A stretch of 64,000 bases of DNA from Sphingosinicellaceae bacterium (lineage in GTDB: Bacteria > Pseudomonadota > Alphaproteobacteria > Sphingomonadales > Sphingomonadaceae): positions 1-64,000 of the forward strand of contig CP079108.1 of NCBI GenBank assembly GCA_019285715.1, written 5' to 3'. Below the pieces are notes generated by a model. The model ran no database searches. It was not told the origin of the DNA and saw only the letters and a list, made by a program, of their open reading frames with translations. The position numbers and the translations under genes are program-made. This document shows, in pieces, positions 28,552-37,007 of this stretch (its first letter is position 1; each line of letters opens with the position of its first letter).

Positions 28552-29300
28552 CGACCGACGCGTTCAATCAGCGCCATCGCGGCGGCCGGGGCACGGACCT
28601 TGGCGCCCGAGATGAAGAAGACGAAGACGTCGCGCTTCGCCTCGCCCTCCCAGTGCCGCGCGACTTGCGCCCAGCCGTCGAGGGCCTCGGCGGTGTAGCC
28701 GGTGTCGCAATCCTCGGCGCATTGCTGGAGGCGGGCGTAGGCGAAGTCGGCGGTCGGTTCGTCGGCGGCATCGAGCGGGGTCGGGTATTTGGCCGCGTGG
28801 GCGAACACCGCCGCGCAATTATGGTCGCGCGCGAGGGCAAGGAACGCCGGGTCGCGAAAGCTCTCGTGGCGGACTTCCAGCGCGTGCCGAAGGGGATAGT
28901 CGCCGAGCTTCGCGGGCAGCAGGCCGATGAAGGCCGCCATGTCCTCGCGGTCGAACTGCTTGGTCCCGGCGAACTGCCACAGGATCGGGCCGAGCTTGTC
29001 GCCGAGCCGGTCCATGCCGGTCGTAAAGAACCGCGCGATCGATTCGCCTGCCTCGCCGAGCACGCGGCGATTGACCGCGAAGCGCGGCCCCTTGAGGCTG
29101 AAGCGGAAGTCTTCGGGGGTCTCGTCGTGCCACTTCTGGAAACTGGCGGGCTTCTGGCTGCCGTAGAAGGTGCCATTGATCTCGATCGCGGTCAGGTGCG
29201 CGCTGGCGTGCTTGAGCTCGTCCGCCTGCCGCAGGCCCTTCGGGTAGAACACCCCGCGCCACGGCTCATAGGTCCAGCCACCGACGCCGACGCGGATCAC
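28548..29300 (-). CDS. DUF72 domain protein
   Basis: A 250-residue TIM-barrel-like protein. It starts with GTG at 29300, overlapping the scoB stop (GTGA). Family marks: RVGVGGWTYEPWRGVFYP at the N-terminus, IEINGTFYGSQKP near 40, FSLKGPRFAVNRR near 68, LWQFAGTKQF near 105 and a C-terminal VFVFFISGAK strand. DUF72 proteins are common and structurally known but have no proven activity. Its coupling to the CoA-transferase operon is positional. Confidence 0.88.
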   Translation of the reverse strand: MIRVGVGGWTYEPWRGVFYPKGLRQADELKHASAHLTAIEINGTFYGSQKPASFQKWHDETPEDFRFSLKGPRFAVNRRVLGEAGESIARFFTTGMDRLGDKLGPILWQFAGTKQFDREDMAAFIGLLPAKLGDYPLRHALEVRHESFRDPAFLALARDHNCAAVFAHAAKYPTPLDAADEPTADFAYARLQQCAEDCDTGYTAEALDGWAQVARHWEGEAKRDVFVFFISGAKVRAPAAAMALIERVGR

Positions 29301-29947
29301 GACACGTAACTCGCCTCGGTCTTCGAGCGCAACTCGTCCGCGGTCACGCCCGGGGCGATTTCGACCAGCTTGAACGGGGCGCCCTTGCGGTCGGCGCGCT
29401 CGAAGACGGCGAGGTCGGTGATGATGACGTCGACCACGCCAGCACCGGTCAGCGGCAAGGTGCAGGATTTGCGGAACTTCGCGCCGCCGGCCTTGTCGTT
29501 GTGGTCCATCAGCACGACGATGCGCCGCGCCCCCGCGACCAGGTCCATCGCGCCGCCCATGCCCTTGACCAATTTGCCCGGCACCATCCAGTTGGCGATG
29601 TCGCCGTTCTCCGCGACCTCCATCGCGCCGAGGATGCTCAGGTCCATGTGGCCGCCGCGGATCATCGCGAAGCTGTCGGCCGAACTGAAATAGCTGGTGC
29701 GGCGGAGTTCGGTGATGGTCTGCTTGCCGGCGTTGACGAGGTCGGCGTCCTCGTCGCCCGCGAACGGGAACGGCCCCATGCCGAGCATGCCGTTTTCCGA
29801 CTGCAGCGTGATGTCGATGCCCGGCGCGACGTGGTTCGCGACGAGGGTCGGCATGCCGATGCCGAGGTTGACGTAGAACCCGTCCTTCAGTTCGACCGCG
29901 GCGCGCGCCGCCATCTGGTCGCGGCTCCAGCCGGGCTTGCCGGCCAT
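29297..29947 (-). CDS. scoB: 3-oxoacid CoA-transferase subunit B
   Basis: A 216-residue subunit that with ScoA moves CoA from succinyl-CoA to acetoacetate. The catalytic glutamate lies in SENGMLGMGPFP near 50. The glycine-rich NLGIGMPTLVANHV near 28 and GGAMDLVAGARRIVVLMDH near 128 are typical. The start is ATG at 29947, sharing one base with the stop of the DUF5076 gene (TGATG). Ketone-body use fits the beta-oxidation and polyhydroxybutyrate-type metabolism suggested by neighbouring genes. Confidence 0.95.
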   Translation of the reverse strand: MAGKPGWSRDQMAARAAVELKDGFYVNLGIGMPTLVANHVAPGIDITLQSENGMLGMGPFPFAGDEDADLVNAGKQTITELRRTSYFSSADSFAMIRGGHMDLSILGAMEVAENGDIANWMVPGKLVKGMGGAMDLVAGARRIVVLMDHNDKAGGAKFRKSCTLPLTGAGVVDVIITDLAVFERADRKGAPFKLVEIAPGVTADELRSKTEASYVS

Positions 29948-30257
29948 CAACCCGGCTCCCTGACGGCGACCTGTTCAAGCTTGGCGAAATCGTCGCGGAG
30001 GTCGCCCATCACGCCGGCGAGAATCATCTGCAGGGCTGCTTCCGGAGGCATGCCGGTGTTGTCCGCGTATGCCTGCGCCGCGTGGCGCATGGTGTCGACC
30101 ATCAGGTGGCCGAAGTTCTCGGGCCCCTCGAGCGCCCAGGCGGCGATCCAGACGTGACTGCCGGCGCCGTTGTTGATCCAGACGCGCGCGATCTCCCACG
30201 AATCGTCGGTCAGCTGGCCCTCGTGGTTGAGCTTGATCGCGTTGAGTGGCTCGTCCA

Positions 30258-30258
<1 letters not shown>
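29947..30258 (-). CDS. DUF5076 protein between the two CoA-transferase subunit genes
   Basis: A 103-residue protein lying exactly between scoA and scoB, touching each by one base (TGATG on both sides). It begins MDEPLNAIKLNHEGQLTDDS, then EIARVWINNGAGSHVWIAAW, and matches the DUF5076 pattern of small alphaproteobacterial proteins. No signal or membrane segment is present. Because the three genes are translationally locked together, it may interact with, assemble or regulate the CoA-transferase. No function is known. Confidence 0.75.
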
Positions 30259-30965
<707 letters not shown>

Positions 30966-31015
30966 GGAGCGCTCGCTAGCTTGCGCGGGCGCGCCTGTCA
31001 CCCCACAAGGCGGCG

Positions 31016-31639
31016 ATGCGCATGATCCTCGCCCGCCACGCCGAGACCGTCTACAATGCCGGAGCGCGGATGCAGGGGCATCTGCCGCACACGCCGCTGA
31101 CCCGCGCGGGCGTCGCTCAAGCCGAGGCGATGGGCGCGGCGCTGGCGGCGATCATCGGGCGCGATCCCGACCTCGACATCTGGGCCTCGCCGGCGGGCCG
31201 CACGATGCAGACCGTCGCCATCGTTGCCGAGCACCTCGGGCGCGATTTCTTCGCCGTCCGCACCGACGACCGCCTGCTGGAGATCGACGTCGGCGACTGG
31301 CAGGGGCGGAAATATGCCGACATCGTCGCGGAGATCGGCCCGATCGTGTCGGCGGAGCGCGGCATCTTCAACGTCCGGCCGCCCAATGGCGAATGGTATC
31401 CCGACATCGCCGCCCGCTTGCAGGGCTGGCTGGCGGACCTCGACCCGGCGCGCGACGTGCTGGTCGTCAGCCACGGCATCACGCTGCGGGTGCTGCGCGG
31501 GCTGCTCGCGGGCGGCACCGAATACGAGGGCGTCGTCCTCGCCGAGGATGCGCCGCAGGGTACGGTGTTCGTGATCCAGGACGGGATCCAGTCGGTCCTC
31601 CACGTCGGCGACGGCCACCAGGGCGCGCGCGCAGTCTAG
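31016..31639 (+). CDS. Histidine phosphatase family protein
   Basis: A 207-residue member of the phosphoglycerate-mutase-like branch. The phosphorylated histidine is in ILARHAETVYNAG (RHAET, residue 8). The second histidine is in VLVVSHGITLRVLRG near 151, and ASPAGRTMQTVAI near 61 gives the arginine. Substrates vary widely, from phosphosugars to nucleotides, and cannot be read from the sequence. It is divergent from scoA; the modBC genes follow after a regulatory gap of 131 bases. Confidence 0.88.
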   Translation: MRMILARHAETVYNAGARMQGHLPHTPLTRAGVAQAEAMGAALAAIIGRDPDLDIWASPAGRTMQTVAIVAEHLGRDFFAVRTDDRLLEIDVGDWQGRKYADIVAEIGPIVSAERGIFNVRPPNGEWYPDIAARLQGWLADLDPARDVLVVSHGITLRVLRGLLAGGTEYEGVVLAEDAPQGTVFVIQDGIQSVLHVGDGHQGARAV

Positions 31640-31663
31640 CGCCGCGCTGGCGTCGGCGCGCGA

Positions 31664-31689
31664 CCGTTGTATACGGCCGTTGTATACGG
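31664..31689. promoter_or_regulatory. Tandem 13-base direct repeat upstream of modBC
   Basis: CCGTTGTATACGG occurs twice without a gap (31664-31676 and 31677-31689). Each unit is partly palindromic (CCGT...ATACGG around GTATAC). The pair sits about 80 bases before modB and 32 bases before a small leader ORF, where an operator would be expected. ModE-type Mo-boxes are also AT-rich palindromes, but the match is not close enough to name the regulator. Confidence 0.45.
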
Positions 31690-31720
31690 CGGCATATCGC
31701 GCCCACCGTCCGGAGATTTC

Positions 31721-31783
31721 ATGCAACGCTGCCTGACGCTCCGCCGGTCGCTCCCTAGCGAGCGTTCGCCATGTCGACCGTGA
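31721..31783 (+). CDS. Possible 20-residue leader peptide overlapping modB
   Basis: ATG at 31721 follows a good CGGAG ribosome site at 6 bases and opens a 20-codon frame (MQRCLTLRRSLPSERSPCRP) that stops at 31783, 13 bases inside modB in another frame. modB itself lacks a strong ribosome site, so ribosomes finishing this leader could reinitiate on modB. The peptide is Arg/Ser-rich and matches nothing I know. A tandem repeat precedes it. Confidence 0.35.
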   Translation: MQRCLTLRRSLPSERSPCRP

Positions 31784-32436
31784 TCCTGACCACCGTCGAG
31801 CTGGCGGCGGTGACCACCCTATTGCTGCTGCTGATCGCGACGCCGCTGGCGTGGTGGCTGGCGCGGTCGCGCCTGTGGTCGAAGGAGATCATCGGTGCGC
31901 TCGCGGCGCTGCCGCTGGTGCTGCCGCCGACGGTGATCGGCTTCTACGTGCTGATCGCGCTCGGCCCCGACAGCCCGCTGATGAGCCTGCTGCATCCGTT
32001 CGGGGTGCGGACGCTGGCCTTCACCTTCACCGGGCTGGTCATCGGCTCGATCTTCTACTCGCTGCCGTTCGCGGTGCAGCCGCTCCGGACCGCGTTCGAG
32101 GCGGTCGGCGAGCGGCCGCTGGAGATCGCCGCGACCATGGGCGCCGGGCGGCTCGACCGGTTCCTGACCGTGGCCGTCCCACTGTCGCGTCGCGGCTTCG
32201 TCTCGGCGGCGATCCTGGTGTTCGCCCACACCATCGGCGAATTCGGCGTGGTCCTGATGATCGGCGGTGCGATCCCGGGCCGTACCGAGGTGCTGTCGAC
32301 GCGCATCTACAGCCTCGTCGAGAGCCTGCAGTTCGGGGCCGCGCACGTCATCGCCGGGGGGCTGGTGGTGTTCGCATTCGCCGCGTTGCTGGCGCTGCTC
32401 CTCGTCGAGCGGCGCATCGGCGGGGTGCGGCTATGA
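31771..32436 (+). CDS. modB: Molybdate ABC transporter permease
   Basis: A 221-residue inner-membrane channel subunit with five or six hydrophobic helices. LPLVLPPTVIGFYVLIALG near 50 and FSLPFAVQPLRTAFE-like sequence near 92 are ModB marks. The cytoplasmic EAA loop that docks with ModC is EIAATMGAGRLDRFLTVAVP near 120. The stop overlaps the modC start (ATGA). No modA binding-protein gene is next to it, which is unusual. The start at 31771 overlaps a short leader ORF. Confidence 0.93.
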   Translation: MSTVILTTVELAAVTTLLLLLIATPLAWWLARSRLWSKEIIGALAALPLVLPPTVIGFYVLIALGPDSPLMSLLHPFGVRTLAFTFTGLVIGSIFYSLPFAVQPLRTAFEAVGERPLEIAATMGAGRLDRFLTVAVPLSRRGFVSAAILVFAHTIGEFGVVLMIGGAIPGRTEVLSTRIYSLVESLQFGAAHVIAGGLVVFAFAALLALLLVERRIGGVRL

Positions 32437-33062
32437 CGCTGAAGGTGGCGCTGCAGGGCGCGCGCGGCGCGTTCGCCCTCGACGTCGCCTTCGAGGTGCC
32501 GGCGGACGGGGTGACGGCGTTGGTCGGGCGCTCGGGGTCGGGCAAGACCAGCGTGCTCCGCGCCGTCGCCGGGCTCGACCGCCACCGCGGCACGGTCTCG
32601 TTCAATGGCGCGGTCTGGCAGGATGCCCGCAGCTTCGTGCCGCCCGAGCGCCGGCACGTCGGCTTCGTGCCGCAGGGCATCGGCCTGCTGCCGCACCTCA
32701 GCGTCGCCGCGAACCTCGCCTACGCCGCGAAGCGCGCCCCTGCCGGGCCGTTCGGGCGCGCCGACGTCGTCGCCCGCACCGGCATCGGCGCACTGCTTAA
32801 CCGGCGCCCGATCACCTTGTCAGGAGGCGAGGCCCAGCGCGCCTCGCTCGCCCGCGCGCTGCTCGGGCAGCCGCGCCTCCTCCTGCTCGACGAGCCGCTG
32901 AGCGGGGTCGACACCGAGGGCCGCGCCGAACTGCTGGCGGCGCTCGAAATGCTGCTGCGCGGGCTCGGGGTGCCGGTGGTGATGGTCACACACGACCTCG
33001 CCGAGGCCGAGCGGCTGGCCGACCGCACGGTCCAGATGAGCCTAGGGCGCGTCGTCGCCTGA
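32433..33062 (+). CDS. modC: Molybdate ABC transporter ATP-binding protein, short form
   Basis: A 209-residue ATPase. Walker A is GRSGSGKTSVLR near 33, the Q-loop FVPQGIGLLPHLS near 77, the signature LSGGEAQRASLARAL near 126, Walker B RLLLLDEPLSGVD near 146, and the switch histidine in MVTHDLAEAE near 183. The C-terminal TOBE/Mop molybdate-binding extension of classical ModC is missing; the protein ends right after the ATPase domain. Without that domain, transport may not be feedback-controlled by bound molybdate. It is coupled to modB. Confidence 0.9.
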   Translation: MTLKVALQGARGAFALDVAFEVPADGVTALVGRSGSGKTSVLRAVAGLDRHRGTVSFNGAVWQDARSFVPPERRHVGFVPQGIGLLPHLSVAANLAYAAKRAPAGPFGRADVVARTGIGALLNRRPITLSGGEAQRASLARALLGQPRLLLLDEPLSGVDTEGRAELLAALEMLLRGLGVPVVMVTHDLAEAERLADRTVQMSLGRVVA

Positions 33063-33217
33063 GGCGAAGCGACCGTAACGGGAACGTATCGTCGCCCCAG
33101 CCGTCCTGTTCCTGCGGCAATACCGGCCGCCGCCACAGGAGACCCCTCGTCGCCACGCCCAGTCCAGGCCGCCGCTCGTCCTCGCTGCCGCTTGCCGCGC
33201 GGATCGCCGCAATCGTC

Positions 33218-35065
33218 GTGGCGATGCTGGTCGTCCTGGCCGTCGTCGTGGCGGCGTTCCCGCTCGGCATCCTGCGTGGGCCGCTCGCACGGGCGCTGTC
33301 GGCGTCGCTGGGGCGTCCGGTTGTCATCGGCGGCCTGGAGCGCGTCGACAGCTTTTCGTTCGAGCCGGTGGTGCGCCTGACCGGGGTTCGTGTCGCGCAG
33401 CCGGACTGGGCCGGGCGGGGCGACATGGCAGTCGTCGACAGCGTGCGGCTGCGCTTCGCGGCGCTCTCGCTGCTGCGCGGCAAGCTGGTGCCGATCGACC
33501 TCGACATCGACGGGCTGAAGCTCGAACTCGTCCGCGACGGCAATGGTCGCACCAACTGGGAGGGCGACGAGAAGGCCGGCGATGACAGGGCCGCGTCGAC
33601 GCCCCCGCAGCTCCGTCACCTCCGCATTGCCGGATCGAGCCTGCATCTCGCCGATGCAAAGCGCCACGTCGTGCTGAGCGCCAGCATCGCTGCCGATGCC
33701 GCGCACGGCGTTGTGATTACCGGCTCGGGCACCCTGCGCGGCCAGCCGGTGCAAATGCAGGTCGTCGCCGGCAAGCTCGACCAGATCGACCCCGCCGCGC
33801 CCTACCCGTTCCGCGTCGCGCTCCAGTCCGACCTGGTGCGGCTCGACGGCAGCGGCACCATGGACCATGTCCTCGACACCGGGCACTTCACGGCCACGGT
33901 GAGGTCGAGCGGCAAGGACCTCAAATACCTCGACGACGTCATCCAGGCCGGGGTTCCCGCGACCCAGGACTACGCCCTCGTCGCCCGTGTGCGCCACGAG
34001 AACCCCGACTGGATCGTCACCGGCCTTGGCGGCACCATCGGCCAGTCCGACCTCGCGGGCTCGCTGACGGTGCGCAAGCGCGACGGGCGCAGCGTCCTCG
34101 ACGGGCGCATCGCCTCCAACCGGTTCAATTTCGACGACCTGTCGTCCGACGAGCAACAGGCCCGCGCGGCAGCCGAGGAAAAGCGCACCGGCAAGCGCAT
34201 CCTGCCCAACACCGCGATCCATTTCGAGAAGCTGGCGCGCACCGACGGTGTCATCCACTTCGACGCCAGGAAGCTCGTCATGAAGGGCAAGAGCCCGTTC
34301 GTCGGGCTGCACGCGACGCTGACGATGGACCACCGGCTGCTGACCGTGAAGCCGGTGGAGGCGACCCTGGTCCACGGCACGCTGGGCGGGGTGCTGGTCG
34401 TCGACCACCGCAGCGGCGACCCCAAGTTGACGGTGACGCTCGATCTCAACGGCGGCCGGATCGAGGACATCTTCACCGAGGCGAAGTACGCCACCGCGCC
34501 GCTCGACGGGCGCATCCGGCTGCACGGCACCGGGCGCAGCGTCCGCGAGGCGCTGGGCCGCGGCGACGGCACGATCGGGCTGGTGTCGCGCGGCGGCGCG
34601 ATGCGGCTCAGCGTCGCGACGCTCGGCGCCGGCGATGTCGTCCGTGGCGCGCGCATCGCGCTGTCGAAGGATCGCGACGCCATGACCCCGATCCGCTGCG
34701 TCATCGGGCGCTTCACGGCGCGCGGCGGGCAGGTCACGGCGGGCGACCTCGTTCTCGACACGGAGGTCATGCGCGCCGGCGGCAGCGGCACCGTCGACCT
34801 CGGCACCGAGGGCATCGCGCTGACCCTCGCCGGCCGCTCCAAGAACCCCGACATCATCCAGTCGACGGTGCCGATCCACGTCGGCGGGACGCTGGCGCTG
34901 CCGACCTTCGACGTCGTGCCCGTCGACCGCTCGCCGCCGAAGAAAAGCCTGCTCGGCCGCATCGGCGAGGTCATCAAGAGCCTCAAGACCCGCGGCGACG
35001 CAGGCCGCGCCGAAGCCGTCCCCGACGCGCCGTGCGACGCGCTCGCCGCGGCGGCGCTGCGCTAG
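33218..35065 (+). CDS. AsmA family protein
   Basis: A 615-residue envelope protein. From the GTG at 33218 it begins inside a transmembrane anchor (MLVVLAVVVAAFPLGIL); the hydrophobic run starts a few codons earlier (I-A-A-I-V-V), and a clear AGGAG at 33137 precedes a stretch with no ATG, GTG or TTG, so the true start may be non-standard. The rest is beta-rich, with the AsmA pattern LSASLGRPVVIGGLERV near 26, repeated G-x-L/D-G-x strands and a C-terminal AsmA_2-like part (GTGRSVREALGRGDGTIGLV near 450). AsmA proteins are thought to move lipids across the periplasm. Confidence 0.85.
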   Translation: MAMLVVLAVVVAAFPLGILRGPLARALSASLGRPVVIGGLERVDSFSFEPVVRLTGVRVAQPDWAGRGDMAVVDSVRLRFAALSLLRGKLVPIDLDIDGLKLELVRDGNGRTNWEGDEKAGDDRAASTPPQLRHLRIAGSSLHLADAKRHVVLSASIAADAAHGVVITGSGTLRGQPVQMQVVAGKLDQIDPAAPYPFRVALQSDLVRLDGSGTMDHVLDTGHFTATVRSSGKDLKYLDDVIQAGVPATQDYALVARVRHENPDWIVTGLGGTIGQSDLAGSLTVRKRDGRSVLDGRIASNRFNFDDLSSDEQQARAAAEEKRTGKRILPNTAIHFEKLARTDGVIHFDARKLVMKGKSPFVGLHATLTMDHRLLTVKPVEATLVHGTLGGVLVVDHRSGDPKLTVTLDLNGGRIEDIFTEAKYATAPLDGRIRLHGTGRSVREALGRGDGTIGLVSRGGAMRLSVATLGAGDVVRGARIALSKDRDAMTPIRCVIGRFTARGGQVTAGDLVLDTEVMRAGGSGTVDLGTEGIALTLAGRSKNPDIIQSTVPIHVGGTLALPTFDVVPVDRSPPKKSLLGRIGEVIKSLKTRGDAGRAEAVPDAPCDALAAAALR

Positions 35066-35497
35066 CCTCAGCGGACCAGCGGCTCGGCATCGATACTTCG
35101 ACCCGCCGGCAACCTCGCCGCTTACCCCGCCCCTCAGCTGTCATCCCCGCTAAGGCGGGGACCCATGAACACCGGCTGCTGCAACGATGCCCAACCCTCC
35201 GCCCTGCACCCCAAACCCGGTGTTCAGGGGTGACCGCCTGCGCGGGGATGACAATGTTGGTTCCAGCCAGCACAGCTCGCGATGACCCAGCGACGATCGA
35301 AACTGTCCTACACGGATCCGATCTGGTACAAGATGGTCAAGCCGCACCAGCTAAACAGGTAATTTCTGAACCGCCGGAAAGTGACGTGCTCGCATTCGGA
35401 AAGTCTTCGAGGGTGTAAACTCTGACAACTCTCGTTCATATTGGAGGCGAAACCCGAACCGTCGCTGCGACTTCCCCAGGCGTCGTTTCGCGATCGT
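35066..35497. other. 432-base noncoding region
   Basis: Between the AsmA gene and the convergent amn gene. It contains the inverted-repeat element at 35139-35253. The right part (35254-35497) is noticeably richer in A/T than its surroundings. A 26-codon open frame at 35282-35362 (MTQRRSKLSYTDPIW...) has no ribosome site and matches nothing I know; it may be a decayed remnant. No terminator with a uracil run and no RNA family is recognisable. Confidence 0.6.
35139..35253. repeat. Intergenic inverted-repeat element (GTCATCCCCGC type)
   Basis: Arms 35139-35175 and 35217-35253, each 37 bases, are inverted copies with a handful of mismatches. Both begin TGTCATCCCCGC and end in GAACACCGG on their own strand. 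Each arm also holds a short internal hairpin (CCCCGC...GCGGGG). The 115-base unit has no ORF. The core recurs as a single hairpin at 18139-18164. Elements of this kind (tgtcatccccgc...gcggggatgaca) are common dispersed intergenic repeats in alphaproteobacteria. Confidence 0.7.
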
Positions 35498-36949
35498 TCA
35501 ACGGAATGGCGGCTCGGCGAACGCGCGCAATTTCCGTGAGTGCAGGCGCGGGCCCTCGGCGCGGAGCAATTTGACCGCCTCGATGCCGATCTGGAGGTGC
35601 TCGCTGATCGCGCCCTCGTAGAAGCGGTTGGCCTGGCCGGGCAGCTTGATCTCGCCGTGCAGCGGCTTGTCGGAGACGCACAGGAGCGTGCCGTAGGGGA
35701 CCCGGAAGCGGTAGCCTTGCGCGGCGATGGTGGCGCTCTCCATGTCGACCGCGACGGCGCGGCTCTGGTTGAAGCGCAGCGCCGAGCGGCTGAAGCGCAG
35801 CTCCCAGTTGCGGTCGTCGGTGGTGACCACGGTGCCGGTGCGGAGGCGGGGCTTCAGGGTGTCGCCGTGCGCGCCGGTGACGGCTTCGGCAGCTTCCTGC
35901 AGCGCCAGCTGGACCTCGGCGATGGCGGGGACCGGGATCTCCGGGGGCAGCACGTCGTCGAGGACGTGGTCGTCGCGGAGGTAGGCGTGGGCGAGGACAT
36001 AGTCGCCGATCGCCTGGCTCGGCCGCAGCCCGCCGCAGTGGCCGATCATCAGCCATGCCTCGGGGCGGAGCACGGCGAGGTGGTCGCAGATCGTCTTGGC
36101 GTTGGCCGGGCCGACGCCGATGTTGACCAGCGTGATGCCGGCGCGGCCCGGCGCGGTCAGGTGATAGGCGGGCATCTGGTGTCGCCGCCACGCGCCGTCG
36201 GCGATGGCGCGGGCGGGGTCGGGGCCGACGCCGTCCGGCTCGCGCCCGATCACCGCGCCGCCGCTGCACGACAGCGTCTCGTAGGGGCTGTCGGTACCGA
36301 GCTGCGCGCACCCCCAGCGCACGAACTCGTCGACGTAGCGGTGGTAATTCGTCAGCAGGATGTACTGCTGGAAGTCGCCCGCCGGGGTGCCGCTGTAGTG
36401 CTTGAGGCGCGCCAGGCTGAAGTCGGTGCGCGGCGCGTCGAACAGCGCCAGCGGGCGAATCTCGGACAGCGATCCGTCCCACAGCCCGTCGGGCAACTCG
36501 TCGCCGATGTGGCTGAGGTCGGTGGTCGGGAAGTGCTGGGCCAGCGTCTGCGCGGCGGCGGCATCGAGGCGCAGGTCGTCGGCCCCGTCGAGGACATAGG
36601 GGTAGGGGATCTCGACGTTCGAGCGCCCGACCTCGATCTCGACGTCATAGTCGGCGGACAGCAGGTCGAGCTGGTCGATCAGATAGTCGCGGAACAGCTC
36701 TGGGTGGGTGATGGTCGTCGCATACTGGCCGCGCACCGTGAGGCGGGCATAGGCCCGGATCATCCGGGGCGCGCCGCCGCCCGCATAGCTCAGCCGCAAT
36801 TCGGGGTAGGCGAAGTCGCCGAGCGTGCGCTGGCCGGGGTCTGGCGGGGTGCCGGTCTCGATGTAATTCCGCAGCGCGGTCCGCAGCGCCTCGGTCGCGG
36901 CGTGATGGATGGCGGTCAGGCGGTCGACGATCTCAGCGCTTGCGGTCAT
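35498..36949 (-). CDS. amn: AMP nucleosidase
   Basis: A 483-residue cytosolic enzyme that hydrolyses AMP to adenine and ribose 5-phosphate. The N-terminal AMP nucleosidase domain (FAYPELRLSYAGGG near 46, ARLTVRGQYATTITHPELF near 67) precedes a nucleoside-phosphorylase-like catalytic domain: GITLVNIGVGPANAKTICDH near 272, LMIGHCGGLRPSQ near 302, AVAVDMESATIAAQGYRF near 400 with the catalytic aspartate/glutamate pair, and LLCVSDKPLHGEIKLPGQA near 425. The length matches E. coli Amn. It is divergent from the acyl-CoA dehydrogenase gene at 37008. Confidence 0.95.
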   Translation of the reverse strand: MTASAEIVDRLTAIHHAATEALRTALRNYIETGTPPDPGQRTLGDFAYPELRLSYAGGGAPRMIRAYARLTVRGQYATTITHPELFRDYLIDQLDLLSADYDVEIEVGRSNVEIPYPYVLDGADDLRLDAAAAQTLAQHFPTTDLSHIGDELPDGLWDGSLSEIRPLALFDAPRTDFSLARLKHYSGTPAGDFQQYILLTNYHRYVDEFVRWGCAQLGTDSPYETLSCSGGAVIGREPDGVGPDPARAIADGAWRRHQMPAYHLTAPGRAGITLVNIGVGPANAKTICDHLAVLRPEAWLMIGHCGGLRPSQAIGDYVLAHAYLRDDHVLDDVLPPEIPVPAIAEVQLALQEAAEAVTGAHGDTLKPRLRTGTVVTTDDRNWELRFSRSALRFNQSRAVAVDMESATIAAQGYRFRVPYGTLLCVSDKPLHGEIKLPGQANRFYEGAISEHLQIGIEAVKLLRAEGPRLHSRKLRAFAEPPFR

Positions 36950-37007
36950 GCACGCGTATAGCCGCAGTCAGGTGACGCGGCAAAGTCGGCGCGCTAGACA
37001 GCTCCTC

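Noticed and set aside
35282-35362. 26-codon ORF in the gap before amn
   Set aside because: It has no ribosome site and no recognisable similarity, so it is reported only as part of the noncoding description.
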